Shown one piece after another: positions 1 through 6,715 of a stretch of DNA of 8,057 nt. Both the position numbers and the translations under genes were made by a program. This DNA comes from an uncultured Chloroflexota bacterium (lineage in GTDB: Bacteria; Chloroflexota; Limnocylindria; Limnocylindrales; CSP1-4): assembly GCA_903928275.1 (NCBI GenBank), contig CAIYQJ010000069.1:1-8057 (forward strand). Reading direction: 5' to 3'. How positions within the stretch are numbered: the first letter of the stretch is position 1; every line of letters begins with the position of its first letter. The notes beneath the pieces are model-generated. The model was not told where the DNA came from and made no database searches. It worked only from the letters and a program-made list of their open reading frames with translations.

Positions 1-30
1 CCGTCGAGGACGGCCGCGGTGGACTCTCGA

Positions 31-1872
31 CTACTGGCCGAGGAACCAGTCCTGGGCGTTCCAGGATCCCGTGGCGGTCGTGCCGTTGCCCACGAAGTTC
101 CCGACCTTCGGGTTGACGATGTAGACGTCGTGGCGATAGTAGAGCGGCACCTCGACGGCCTGCGAGAGGTACTGCTGGAAGAAGGTCTTGTAGGCGTCGG
201 TGATGACCGCCGGATCCACGGTGCCCTTGACCGCATCGAGCGCCTTGTCGATGAGGGGGTCGTTGATCTTGGCGTCGTTGCTGCCGTTCGGCTCGGTCGT
301 CTTCGAGTTGTAGGTCACGTAGTTGGCGATCGGGTCCGGCGAGACGACGAACGCGTGCTCGGCGATGTCGAACGTCCCATGCGCCAGGTTGCACGCGGTG
401 GTCGCGGCGGTCGTGGAGTAGGCCCCGAAGATGACGGTCGAGGGGACCTGGGAGACCTTCGCGTCGATGCCGAGCTGCTTGAGCCAGCTTGAGATGAGGG
501 CGAGGGTGTCACCACGGACCTGGCGGGTGGTGGTGCACATGGTGATCTGGGCCTTCACGCCGTTCTTGGCGCGGATGCCGTCGGATCCCTTGACCCAGCC
601 GGCCGCGTCGAGGATGGCATTCGCCTTCGCGAGGTCCTGGCTGTAGGGCTGGATGCTCTGGTCGTAGTAGTACATGAGCGGGCTGGTGTTCACGTACGCC
701 GGCGTGGCCTTCCCGGCGAGCAGGCGGGTGTTGATCGCGTTGCGGTCCACGGCGAGCTGGAGCGCCTGGCGCATGGCGACGTCGCTCATGACCTTGCTCG
801 CCCAGTTCGGGCGGAGGAGCTCGTAGGTGAGGCCCTGCTGGTCGAGGACCTGGCCCGACGCCTGGAGGTCGGCGAGCTTGGGCAGGTCGGACTCCGTGAG
901 GTCGTAGGCGATGTCGTACTCACCGGCCTTGTACCCGGCGATCATCGCGTCCGCGTCGCTGTAGTACTTGAACGTGATCCCGTCGAGGTACGCCTGGTGA
1001 GCGGGACCTGCCCAATCGGGAGAGGTGTAGAGCGGGTTCCTCACGAGGTCGATCTGCGAGAGGTCCTTGGCGATCGACTTGTACATGAAGGGGCCGGAGA
1101 CCGGGACGGAGGCGATCGCGTCGCTCAGGGGGTAGCTCTGCGAGGACGCGTCCTTCACGGGGATCTTCGACATGTACGCCTTGGGCAGGACCGCGAGGTA
1201 CAGGCCGAGGTAGCCCTCGTAGACGTTCTTGAAGTGCATGACCGCGGTCTGCGGGTCCGGGCAGTCGACGGCGGTGATGTCGGACCAGCCGACGGTCCCG
1301 CCGTAGAGGGCGGTGTTCGCCGGGTCCATGTTCCACGACCACGTGTAGGCGACATCGTCGCACGTGATCGCGGTCCCATCGGACCACTTCGCGGGGGCAA
1401 GCTTCCAGGTCACGGTCATCGCGTCGCCGTTGGCTCCGGGGATCTGCACGCCGCCGTTGGCGATCGTCGGGATCTCGGCGGCGAGGTCGGGCGCGTACCG
1501 CAGGTCGTCCGTGATCATGGTCAGCGAGCGGGCAGTCGCGGTGAGGACCTCGTAGTCGGTGTTCGCGCCCGCGTAATACGGGTTGAGCGTGTCGACCTGC
1601 TGCCACTCGGCGACGATGGCCGTCCCGCCGGGCGTGCCGGCCTTGACCCGGGTCGGGTAGGTCGTGTTGAACCGCGGGTCGACCGCGGCGGCAGATGCGC
1701 TCGGCGCGACGCTGGCCGGGGCAGCGGTGGCCGGGGCCGCGGTCGCCGGGGCCGCGGTGGCCGGCGCTGCGGTGGCCGGCGCTGCCGTCGGAGCGGTCGT
1801 GGCCGTCGCCCCCTGGCATGCGACCGCGACGATCGCGACGGCGCCCAGCAGGGTGATGAGACGCTTGTGCAT
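31..1872 (-). CDS. ABC transporter substrate-binding lipoprotein, family 5 (SBP_bac_5; peptide/nickel type)
   Basis: A 613-residue secreted lipoprotein that would capture a solute outside the membrane and pass it to an ABC importer. It starts with a basic n-region (MHKR) and a hydrophobic stretch to residue 18, then Cys19 in an AVAC context. This reads as a lipoprotein signal peptide, although Ala at -3 is less usual than Leu. Residues 20-63 are a low-complexity Ala/Thr/Pro/Ser linker with five TAAPA units. The binding fold begins near residue 80. Family 5 hallmarks are the opening strand with DTLNPYY (94-100), KWSDGTAITCDDVAYTW (162-178), RQALQLAVDR (368-377) and the late NDPLIDKALD stretch (537-546). 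Besides Cys19 there are four cysteines (171, 204, 446, 494) that could form two disulfides. The ATG is preceded by AGGAGG 4 nt away, and a good promoter lies upstream. The ligand cannot be read from sequence; no permease or ATPase is visible. The family call is firm, the substrate unknown. Confidence 0.95.
   Translation of the reverse strand: MHKRLITLLGAVAIVAVACQGATATTAPTAAPATAAPATAAPATAAPATAAPASVAPSASAAAVDPRFNTTYPTRVKAGTPGGTAIVAEWQQVDTLNPYYAGANTDYEVLTATARSLTMITDDLRYAPDLAAEIPTIANGGVQIPGANGDAMTVTWKLAPAKWSDGTAITCDDVAYTWSWNMDPANTALYGGTVGWSDITAVDCPDPQTAVMHFKNVYEGYLGLYLAVLPKAYMSKIPVKDASSQSYPLSDAIASVPVSGPFMYKSIAKDLSQIDLVRNPLYTSPDWAGPAHQAYLDGITFKYYSDADAMIAGYKAGEYDIAYDLTESDLPKLADLQASGQVLDQQGLTYELLRPNWASKVMSDVAMRQALQLAVDRNAINTRLLAGKATPAYVNTSPLMYYYDQSIQPYSQDLAKANAILDAAGWVKGSDGIRAKNGVKAQITMCTTTRQVRGDTLALISSWLKQLGIDAKVSQVPSTVIFGAYSTTAATTACNLAHGTFDIAEHAFVVSPDPIANYVTYNSKTTEPNGSNDAKINDPLIDKALDAVKGTVDPAVITDAYKTFFQQYLSQAVEVPLYYRHDVYIVNPKVGNFVGNGTTATGSWNAQDWFLGQ
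1714..1788 (-). repeat. Five tandem 15-bp repeats encoding TAAPA in the lipoprotein linker
   Basis: Five consecutive 15-bp units (1714-1728, 1729-1743, 1744-1758, 1759-1773, 1774-1788) differ from one another at only a few bases and each encode Thr-Ala-Ala-Pro-Ala, residues 29-53 of the substrate-binding protein. The units keep the reading frame, so gain or loss of a copy would only change the length of the tether between the lipidated Cys19 and the binding domain. Such Ala/Pro/Thr linkers are common in lipoproteins of GC-rich bacteria. Confidence 0.9.
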
Positions 1873-2041
1873 GGATCCTCCTCTCGACGGTCACGCCGTC
1901 ACCGACGGCCGTCGCTCCACTTGTCGGTGGGCTTGCCTGCCCCGCGCCGCCCCCGTACATCCACTCCTCAGTGTCGAGCCCCGAACGCGGATCTCGACGT
2001 GGACGGCAGGCATGCGCGACGCGCGGCGCCCCGCGAGTCTC
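1873..2041 (-). promoter_or_regulatory. Long structured 5' leader of the substrate-binding protein gene
   Basis: If transcription starts about 7 nt after the -10 box at 2047-2052, the mRNA has a leader of roughly 168 nt with no convincing gene. Complementary segments, read directly: an 8-nt pair TGCCTGCC/GGCAGGCA (2005-2012 with 1934-1941); enclosed by it, a 6-bp stem GTCGAG/CTCGAC (1993-1998 with 1973-1978); a 7-bp stem CACCGAC/GTCGGTG (1923-1929 with 1900-1906); a 12-nt perfect palindrome CGACGGCCGTCG (1903-1914) that competes with the 7-bp stem; and a 5-bp stem (1886-1890 with 1896-1900) next to the Shine-Dalgarno run. The mutually exclusive pairings near the ribosome binding site resemble a regulatory leader, and the palindromes could equally be protein operators. 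I do not recognise a known riboswitch consensus. In such GC-rich DNA some of this pairing is expected by chance. Confidence 0.4.
1877..1882 (-). promoter_or_regulatory. Ribosome binding site of the substrate-binding protein gene
   Basis: On the minus strand AGGAGG lies 4 nt before the ATG at 1872 and is part of a longer purine run (GAGAGGAGG). It fixes the start at the Met that begins the signal peptide. The spacing is a little short, but complementarity to the 16S tail is strong. Confidence 0.75.
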
Positions 2042-2046
2042 GCGCC

Positions 2047-2075
2047 ACTATCGGATGGCCGGTGCGCGCTGTCAA
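2047..2075 (-). promoter_or_regulatory. Sigma-70 type promoter for the substrate-binding protein gene
   Basis: Minus strand: a perfect -35 hexamer TTGACA (2070-2075), a 17-nt spacer (2053-2069) and a -10 hexamer GATAGT (2047-2052), which matches TATAAT at 4 of 6 positions including the important A2 and T6. AT-rich hexamers stand out in this GC-rich sequence. It points at the substrate-binding protein gene and predicts a start near 2040. The -35 box overlaps the T-run after the gcvPB hairpin. Confidence 0.7.
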
Positions 2076-2108
2076 ACCCGCCCGGCCCGGTGCGGACGGG
2101 CCGGACGG
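2074..2108 (-). terminator. GC-rich hairpin with short T run after gcvPB, probable terminator
   Basis: Beginning 14 nt after the gcvPB stop, the minus strand has a 12-bp stem (arm 2108-2097, arm 2089-2078) with one G-U wobble and a 7-nt loop (2090-2096). It continues as GTTTGAC, so only three T residues (2076-2074) follow. The stem is very stable but the T tract is short, so it is either a weak intrinsic terminator or a 3'-end stabilising hairpin. Its position at the end of the gcv operon and directly before a new promoter supports a role in separating the two transcripts. Confidence 0.55.
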
Positions 2109-2122
2109 ACCCCCTTGCCCCG

Positions 2123-3697
2123 TCATTCCGGGCAGGGTGTCTCCGCGCCGGCCACCGGCCGCCATCGGAGGTTCGGCTGGCGTGCGGCCGCCGCCTCGTC
2201 CAGCCGGCGGACGGGAGCCGTCGTGGGCGCCGACGTCACGAGCCCCGGCGCCTCGTGCGCCTCGCGTGCGATCGCGATGAGCGCGTCGGCGAACGCGTCG
2301 AGCGTCTCCACGGATTCCGTCTCCGTGGGCTCGATGAGCATCCCCTCCTCGACCGTGTGCGGGAAGTAGATCGTGGGCGGGTGATGGCCGTAGTCGATGA
2401 GGCGCTTGGCGACGTCGAGGGTCCGCACGCCGGTGTCGCGCTTCAGCGCTGCGGCCGAGGCGATGAACTCGTGCATGCACGGCCGCTCGAACGGGACCTC
2501 GTACGCCTCGGCCACGCGATGCTTGAGGTAGTTGGCGGCGAGGACGGCGTCCTCGCTCACCTGGACGAGGCCGGGGCCGCCGTGGGCGCGGATGTACGCG
2601 TACGCCCGGATGAGCACGCCGGTGTTGCCGACGAACGAGCGCATCCGTCCGATCGAGGACGGGCGCTCGCCCGGAGCCTCGAGGCGGAACGTCCCGTCCG
2701 CCTCCCGCAGGACGCGTGGCGACGGGAGGAACGGGACGAGCGCGGCGCGGACCCCGACCGGTCCGGCACCCGGGCCGCCGCCGCCGTGCGGGGTGCCGAA
2801 CGTCTTGTGGACGTTGAAGTGCATGACGTCGAAGCCGGCGTCACCGGGCCGGAAGTGGCCCATGATCGCGTTGAGGTTGGCACCGTCCATGTAGGCGAGC
2901 GCGCCGACCGCATGGACCATCTCGAGGAGCTCCACGACCCGCTTCTCGAACAGGCCGAGGGTGGAAGGGTTCGTGATCATGATCGCGGCCGTCCGCGGGC
3001 CGAGAGCGGACCGGAACGCCTCGATGTCCACGCCGCCGTCCGGCGCGGACGGGATCGAGACCGTCGTGAAGCCGGCCATCGACGCGGTGGCGGGGTTCGT
3101 GCCGTGCGCGTTGTCCGGGATGACCACCTCGGTGCGGTCGAGGTCACCGCGGGCGCGGTGGTACGCGCGGACCATGAGGATCCCGGCGAGCTCACCCTGG
3201 GCCCCGGCGGCCGGCTGGAGGGTCACCGCCTCCATCCCCGAGATCGCGGCGAGCGCCTCCTCGAGCTGCCAGAGGAGGTCGAGCGTCCCCTGCGCGAGGG
3301 CGTCGGGCGCGAACGGGTGCAGCGAGGCGAAGCCGGGCAGGCGGGCGGCCCACTCGTTGACCTTCGGGTTGTACTTCATCGTGCACGAGCCGAGCGGGTA
3401 GAAGCCCGTGTCGATCGAGTAGTTGAGGCGCGAGAGGTTCACGTAGTGCCGCGCGACCGTGGGCTCGTCGATCTCCGGCAGCGCCGGCGGCGTGACGCGT
3501 CTCGCGGCAGCGGGGATCCGGTCGAGCGCGTCCTTGGGTGGGTGGGCGACCTTGCCGCCGCCGCGCCCGGGGCGCGACAGCTCGAAGAGCGTGGGCTGGA
3601 GCGCGGGCCCCGCGCCGGGAGGCACGGAGAGCCCCGACGGCTCCGGGCCGAGAAGGGCGGCCGCGGCCGCGGCCTCCGGGGTGATCGGGACGCTCAT
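2123..3697 (-). CDS. gcvPB: Glycine dehydrogenase (decarboxylating) subunit 2, glycine cleavage P-protein C-terminal half
   Basis: One of two subunits of a split P-protein. The P-protein decarboxylates glycine with pyridoxal phosphate and transfers the aminomethyl group to lipoyl-H protein. The 524 residues include the family signatures LFELSRPGR (38-46), YPLGSCTMKYNPK (100-112), the DNAHGTNPA segment (195-203) and YMDGANLNAIMG (269-280). The PLP-binding lysine motif HFNVHKTF (293-300) has the Schiff-base lysine at about 298, followed by the Gly-rich TPHGGGGPG (302-310). The start is set by ATG inside ATGA, overlapping the gcvPA stop by 4 nt, with GGAGG 6 nt upstream (3704-3708). The protein is somewhat longer than usual: about 35 Ala/Pro-rich residues precede the conserved start, and a tail of about 40 residues follows the last conserved block. 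Translation is probably coupled to gcvPA. Function is assigned with high certainty. Confidence 0.97.
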   Translation of the reverse strand: MSVPITPEAAAAAALLGPEPSGLSVPPGAGPALQPTLFELSRPGRGGGKVAHPPKDALDRIPAAARRVTPPALPEIDEPTVARHYVNLSRLNYSIDTGFYPLGSCTMKYNPKVNEWAARLPGFASLHPFAPDALAQGTLDLLWQLEEALAAISGMEAVTLQPAAGAQGELAGILMVRAYHRARGDLDRTEVVIPDNAHGTNPATASMAGFTTVSIPSAPDGGVDIEAFRSALGPRTAAIMITNPSTLGLFEKRVVELLEMVHAVGALAYMDGANLNAIMGHFRPGDAGFDVMHFNVHKTFGTPHGGGGPGAGPVGVRAALVPFLPSPRVLREADGTFRLEAPGERPSSIGRMRSFVGNTGVLIRAYAYIRAHGGPGLVQVSEDAVLAANYLKHRVAEAYEVPFERPCMHEFIASAAALKRDTGVRTLDVAKRLIDYGHHPPTIYFPHTVEEGMLIEPTETESVETLDAFADALIAIAREAHEAPGLVTSAPTTAPVRRLDEAAAARQPNLRWRPVAGAETPCPE

Positions 3698-5118
3698 CGC
3701 ACGCCTCCAGCCGGTGACGCGAGTCCGGCCGGCGCGCCCGTCCGCCCGGCCACCGCTCCGGCGAGGACCGCCGACAGCGCGGCGCCGAACGCGGCGATCT
3801 CGGCCGACGTGGTGACCTCGGTGGCGCAGACGAGGAGCCCGTCGGCCAGCTCGGGGCGACCGGGCTCCACGTCGGCGAGGACGATGCCGCCGAGGATGCC
3901 GCGGTCGAGAAGCGCCTCGTGGACGCGTCGGGCGTCCGGGACACGCACGGCGAACTCGTTCAGGTAGGGGCCGGGGAAGAGCCGCGGCGCGCCGGCCGCC
4001 GCGAGTGTCGCCTCCAGCTCGGCGGCGCGCGCCGCCGACATCGCGGCGACGTCCCGGAGCCCGTGGGGGCCGATGGTCGCGACGTAGACCGCCGCGGCGA
4101 GGGCGCAGAGCGCCTGGTTCGTGCAGATGTTGCTGGCGGCCTTCTCGCGGCGGATGTCCTGCTCACGCGCACGCATGGTCATGACGTACGCCCGCCGGCC
4201 GTCCACGTCGGTGGTCATGCCCACGAGGCGGCCGGGGATCTGCCGGATGAGCGGGTCGGTGGCGGCGAGCAGCCCGAGGTACGGGCCGCCGTACTGCGGC
4301 GGGATCCCGAGCGGCTGGCCCTCGCCGGCCGCGATGTCCGCCCCGTACGCGCCGGGGGGCGCGAGCACCGTGAGCGAGACGGGCTCCACGACCGCGACGA
4401 GGAGCGCGCCGGCGGCATGGGCGAGCCGCACGGCCTCGTCCATCGGCTCGAGGAGGCCGAGGAAGCTGGGGTTCGCGACGATGACGCCGGCGACCGGGCG
4501 GGTCGCGTCCGCGAGGAGCCTCTCGAGCGCGGCGAGGTCCGTGGTGCCCGCGCTCGGCCCGTCCGCGACGAGCGGGATCTCGTCGAGGGCGAGGTCGCCG
4601 CCGCGGAAGTACGTCGCGACGGTCTCCCGGTAGTGCGGATGGACCGCCGCCGAGACGAGGACGTGTTCGCGTCGCGTCGCGCGGCAGGCCATGAGCGCGG
4701 CCTCGGCCGTGGCGGCGGCGCCGTCGTAGTGGGACGCAGAGACGACGTCCATGCCCGTGAGCTCGGCGACGAGCGACTCGAACTCGTAGATGGACTGGAG
4801 CGTCCCCTGGCTCACCTCCGGCTGGTACGGGGTGTAGGCCGTGTAGAACTCGCTCCGAAGGAGGACCTGGTCCACGATCGGCGGGATGTAGTGGCGGTAG
4901 ACGCCGCCGCCGGCGAACTCCGCGAGGCCGGTGCGGTTCGCGGCCGCGAGCGCGGCCAGGTGGGCCATGAGCTCGTGCTCGGGGAAGCCGGCCGGCAGCG
5001 GGAGACCTGCGGCGCGGACCGACGACGGGATCTCCGCGAACAGGGCCTCGACCGAGTCGATCCCGAGCGCCGCGAGCATCCGCTCGCGGTCGTCGGCGGT
5101 GTGCGGCGTGTAGGCCAT
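3694..5118 (-). CDS. gcvPA: Glycine dehydrogenase (decarboxylating) subunit 1, glycine cleavage P-protein N-terminal half
   Basis: The 474-residue partner of GcvPB; both are needed for PLP-dependent glycine decarboxylation. Signatures in order: a YRHYIPP segment (74-80), TPYQPEVSQGTLQSIYEFES (96-115), SHYDGAAATAEA (129-140), ANPSFLGLLEP (215-225), the GEGQPLGIPPQYGGPYLG segment (265-282) and REQDIRREKAASNICTNQ (318-335), which is very conserved. The length is near the usual 440-470, with a slightly longer Ala/Gly-rich C-terminus (about 453-474). The ATG at 5118 lies 7 nt after the gcvH stop, and its Shine-Dalgarno run sits in the last codons of gcvH. The TGA stop is inside the ATGA overlap with gcvPB. 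The arrangement favours equal synthesis of the two subunits. No defect is seen. Confidence 0.97.
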   Translation of the reverse strand: MAYTPHTADDRERMLAALGIDSVEALFAEIPSSVRAAGLPLPAGFPEHELMAHLAALAAANRTGLAEFAGGGVYRHYIPPIVDQVLLRSEFYTAYTPYQPEVSQGTLQSIYEFESLVAELTGMDVVSASHYDGAAATAEAALMACRATRREHVLVSAAVHPHYRETVATYFRGGDLALDEIPLVADGPSAGTTDLAALERLLADATRPVAGVIVANPSFLGLLEPMDEAVRLAHAAGALLVAVVEPVSLTVLAPPGAYGADIAAGEGQPLGIPPQYGGPYLGLLAATDPLIRQIPGRLVGMTTDVDGRRAYVMTMRAREQDIRREKAASNICTNQALCALAAAVYVATIGPHGLRDVAAMSAARAAELEATLAAAGAPRLFPGPYLNEFAVRVPDARRVHEALLDRGILGGIVLADVEPGRPELADGLLVCATEVTTSAEIAAFGAALSAVLAGAVAGRTGAPAGLASPAGGVR

Positions 5119-5125
5119 CGGGACG

Positions 5126-5509
5126 TCACTCCTCCGCGATCAGGGCCTCGTACGCGGCGGCATCGAGGAGGGCCGACACCTGCGACGGATCCGCGAGGCG
5201 GACGCGCAGCATCCAGCCCTCGCCGTACGGGTCGGAGTTCACGCGCTCCGGCGTCGCCCGGAGGCTCTCGTCGTTCGTCTCGACGACCTCGCCGCCCACG
5301 GGGGCGAAGAGGTCCGAGACCGCCTTCACCGACTCCACGACGCCGAACGTGGCGTGCTGGTCGATCGTCCGCCCGATCGCGGGCAGCTCCACGAACACGA
5401 TGTCGCCGAGCTGGTCCGCGGCGTGTGCCGTGATCCCGACGGTGGCGAGGTCTCCCTCGACGCGGACCCACTCGTGATCCTTCGTGAATCGGAGATCGGA
5501 AGGGACCAT
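5126..5509 (-). CDS. gcvH: Glycine cleavage system H protein (lipoyl carrier)
   Basis: A 127-residue lipoyl carrier of normal family length. It shuttles the aminomethyl intermediate from the P-protein to the T-protein and carries reducing equivalents to the L-protein. It opens with the typical FTKDHEWVRVEGD (8-20), continues with VGITAHAADQLGDIVFVELP (24-43), and has the lipoylation motif VESVKAVSDLFAPVGGEV (58-75) with the modified lysine at residue 62. The late block NDESLRATPERVNSDPYGEG (79-98) and WMLRVRL are also standard. AGGAGG (5521-5526) lies 11 nt before the ATG at 5509. It sits 66 nt downstream of gcvT and 7 nt upstream of gcvPA. Lipoate attachment enzymes must be encoded elsewhere. 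Confidence 0.97.
   Translation of the reverse strand: MVPSDLRFTKDHEWVRVEGDLATVGITAHAADQLGDIVFVELPAIGRTIDQHATFGVVESVKAVSDLFAPVGGEVVETNDESLRATPERVNSDPYGEGWMLRVRLADPSQVSALLDAAAYEALIAEE
5129..5135 (-). promoter_or_regulatory. gcvPA ribosome binding site embedded in the end of gcvH
   Basis: GGAGGAG (minus strand) is read as the last codons of gcvH and is followed at once by the gcvH TGA (5128-5126) and then the gcvPA ATG at 5118, a spacing of 10 nt. Ribosomes ending gcvH would sit on this site, so gcvPA translation is probably coupled to gcvH. Confidence 0.7.
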
Positions 5510-5575
5510 GGAGCGCTCGTCCTCCTCGACATCTCTGCGGTGACCGGTTCGGTCGGGTTCCTCGCCGCTGCGGAG

Positions 5576-6694
5576 TCAGCTCGGCCGGCGGTAGAACGGC
5601 AGCGGCACGACCTCCGCGGCCACGCGCTGTCCGCGGATGTCCACGTCGAGCATCGTACCCGTCCCGGCATCATGCGGAGCCACGTACGCCATCGCGATGG
5701 GGATCCCGAGCGTGGGCGACTGCGTCCCGCTCGTCACGTGCCCGGTCTCCGTGCCGTCGGAGAGGACGGCGTAGCCGTGTCGCGCGATCCCGCGGCCCCG
5801 GACGACGAGGCCGACGAGACGGCGCCGCGGGCCCTCGGCGGCGACCCTCGCGAGGGCGGCCCGTCCGACGAAGTCCTCCTCGCGGTCGAGCTTCACGACG
5901 CGGCCGAGGCCCGCCTGGAAGGGGTCCGTGTCGCGGTCGAGCTCGTTCCCGTAGAGGGGCATGCCCGCCTCGAGCCGGAGCGTGTCGCGGGCACCGAGGC
6001 CGACCGGGACGAGCCCGGCCGCCGCGCCTTCGGCGGTGAGCGCGTCCCAGACCTCCGGCGCCCGCTCCCACTCGACGAACAGCTCGAAGCCGTCCTCGCC
6101 CGTGTAGCCCGTCCGGGCGACGAGCGCGGACACGCCGGCGACCGTCGCCTCCGTGATCGCGTAGTAGCGGAGCGCCCCGAGGTCGGCGTCCATGAGCTGC
6201 TCGAGGATCGCGCGGCTCGCCGGTCCCTGGATCGCCACGAGGGCCGTGTCGCGCGAGCGGTCGTCGAGCACGACCCGCATGCCGTCGAGGCGCTCCGCGA
6301 GGGCGTCCGAGACCGCCGCCGTGTTCGCCGCGTTCGCGACGACGAGGAACTGCTCCTCGCCGAGCCGGTAGACGATGAGGTCGTCGATGACCCCGCCGTC
6401 CGGCGCGCAGATCATCGAGTAGTGCGCGCGCCCGATCGCGAGCGACGGCGGGTCCGTCACGAGGGCGCGCGCCAGGGCCCGGCCCGCGTCCGGCCCTTCG
6501 ACGAAGAGCTCGCCCATGTGCGAGAGGTCGAAGAGCCCGGCCCTGGAGCGGACGGCTCGGTGCTCCTCGATGACCCCGGCGTACTGGACGGGCATGAGCC
6601 ATCCGGCGTAGTCGACCATCCGTGCCCCGAGTGCGAGGTGGCGCTCGAGGAGCGGGGTGCCGCTGAGGCCCGCGGTGGCTGCGTCGTCGGTCAT
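5576..6694 (-). CDS. gcvT: Glycine cleavage system T protein (aminomethyltransferase)
   Basis: A 372-residue aminomethyltransferase that takes the aminomethyl group from the H protein, releases ammonia and forms 5,10-methylene-tetrahydrofolate. Conserved blocks: MVDYAGWLMPVQYAG (26-40), RAGLFDLSHMGE (51-62), GGVIDDLIVYR (100-110), whose first Asp (104) aligns by motif with the catalytic Asp101 of the E. coli enzyme, ARTGYTGEDGFELF (193-206) and GLGARDTLRLEAGMPLYGNE (232-251). The C-terminal GHVTSGTQSPTLG segment is also typical. The frame stays open for 131 more codons upstream, but that part is Arg-rich shadow sequence over the Nudix gene. The ATG at 6694 has AGGAG 6 nt before it and gives the normal family length (about 360-375). 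First gene of the gcv set, 53 nt downstream of the Nudix stop. No promoter is visible in that gap, so it may be transcribed from upstream of the Nudix gene. Confidence 0.96.
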   Translation of the reverse strand: MTDDAATAGLSGTPLLERHLALGARMVDYAGWLMPVQYAGVIEEHRAVRSRAGLFDLSHMGELFVEGPDAGRALARALVTDPPSLAIGRAHYSMICAPDGGVIDDLIVYRLGEEQFLVVANAANTAAVSDALAERLDGMRVVLDDRSRDTALVAIQGPASRAILEQLMDADLGALRYYAITEATVAGVSALVARTGYTGEDGFELFVEWERAPEVWDALTAEGAAAGLVPVGLGARDTLRLEAGMPLYGNELDRDTDPFQAGLGRVVKLDREEDFVGRAALARVAAEGPRRRLVGLVVRGRGIARHGYAVLSDGTETGHVTSGTQSPTLGIPIAMAYVAPHDAGTGTMLDVDIRGQRVAAEVVPLPFYRRPS

Positions 6695-6700
6695 CGGCGT

Positions 6701-6705
6701 CTCCT
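6701..6705 (-). promoter_or_regulatory. gcvT ribosome binding site, decides the start
   Basis: AGGAG on the minus strand, 6 nt before the ATG at 6694. This chooses the 372-residue T protein over the 503-codon open frame that runs back through the Nudix gene. Confidence 0.75.
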
Positions 6706-6715
6706 GCGCTGTGGC

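Noticed and set aside
3..31. 6-bp inverted repeat GTCGAG/CTCGAC after the transporter stop as a terminator
   Set aside because: The stem is short with a 17-nt loop, and any T tract would lie outside or at the edge of the window, so it cannot be supported.
997..3967. Long plus-strand open frames (997-2280 and 1664-3967)
   Set aside because: They are antisense to the transporter and gcvPB/gcvPA genes, have Arg/Gly/Val/Asp-rich products without motifs, and arise from the lack of stops in GC-rich DNA.
5542..5554. 5-bp hairpin between gcvT and gcvH as a terminator
   Set aside because: Stem of 5 bp with a 3-nt loop and no T tract. gcvH follows directly with a good ribosome binding site.
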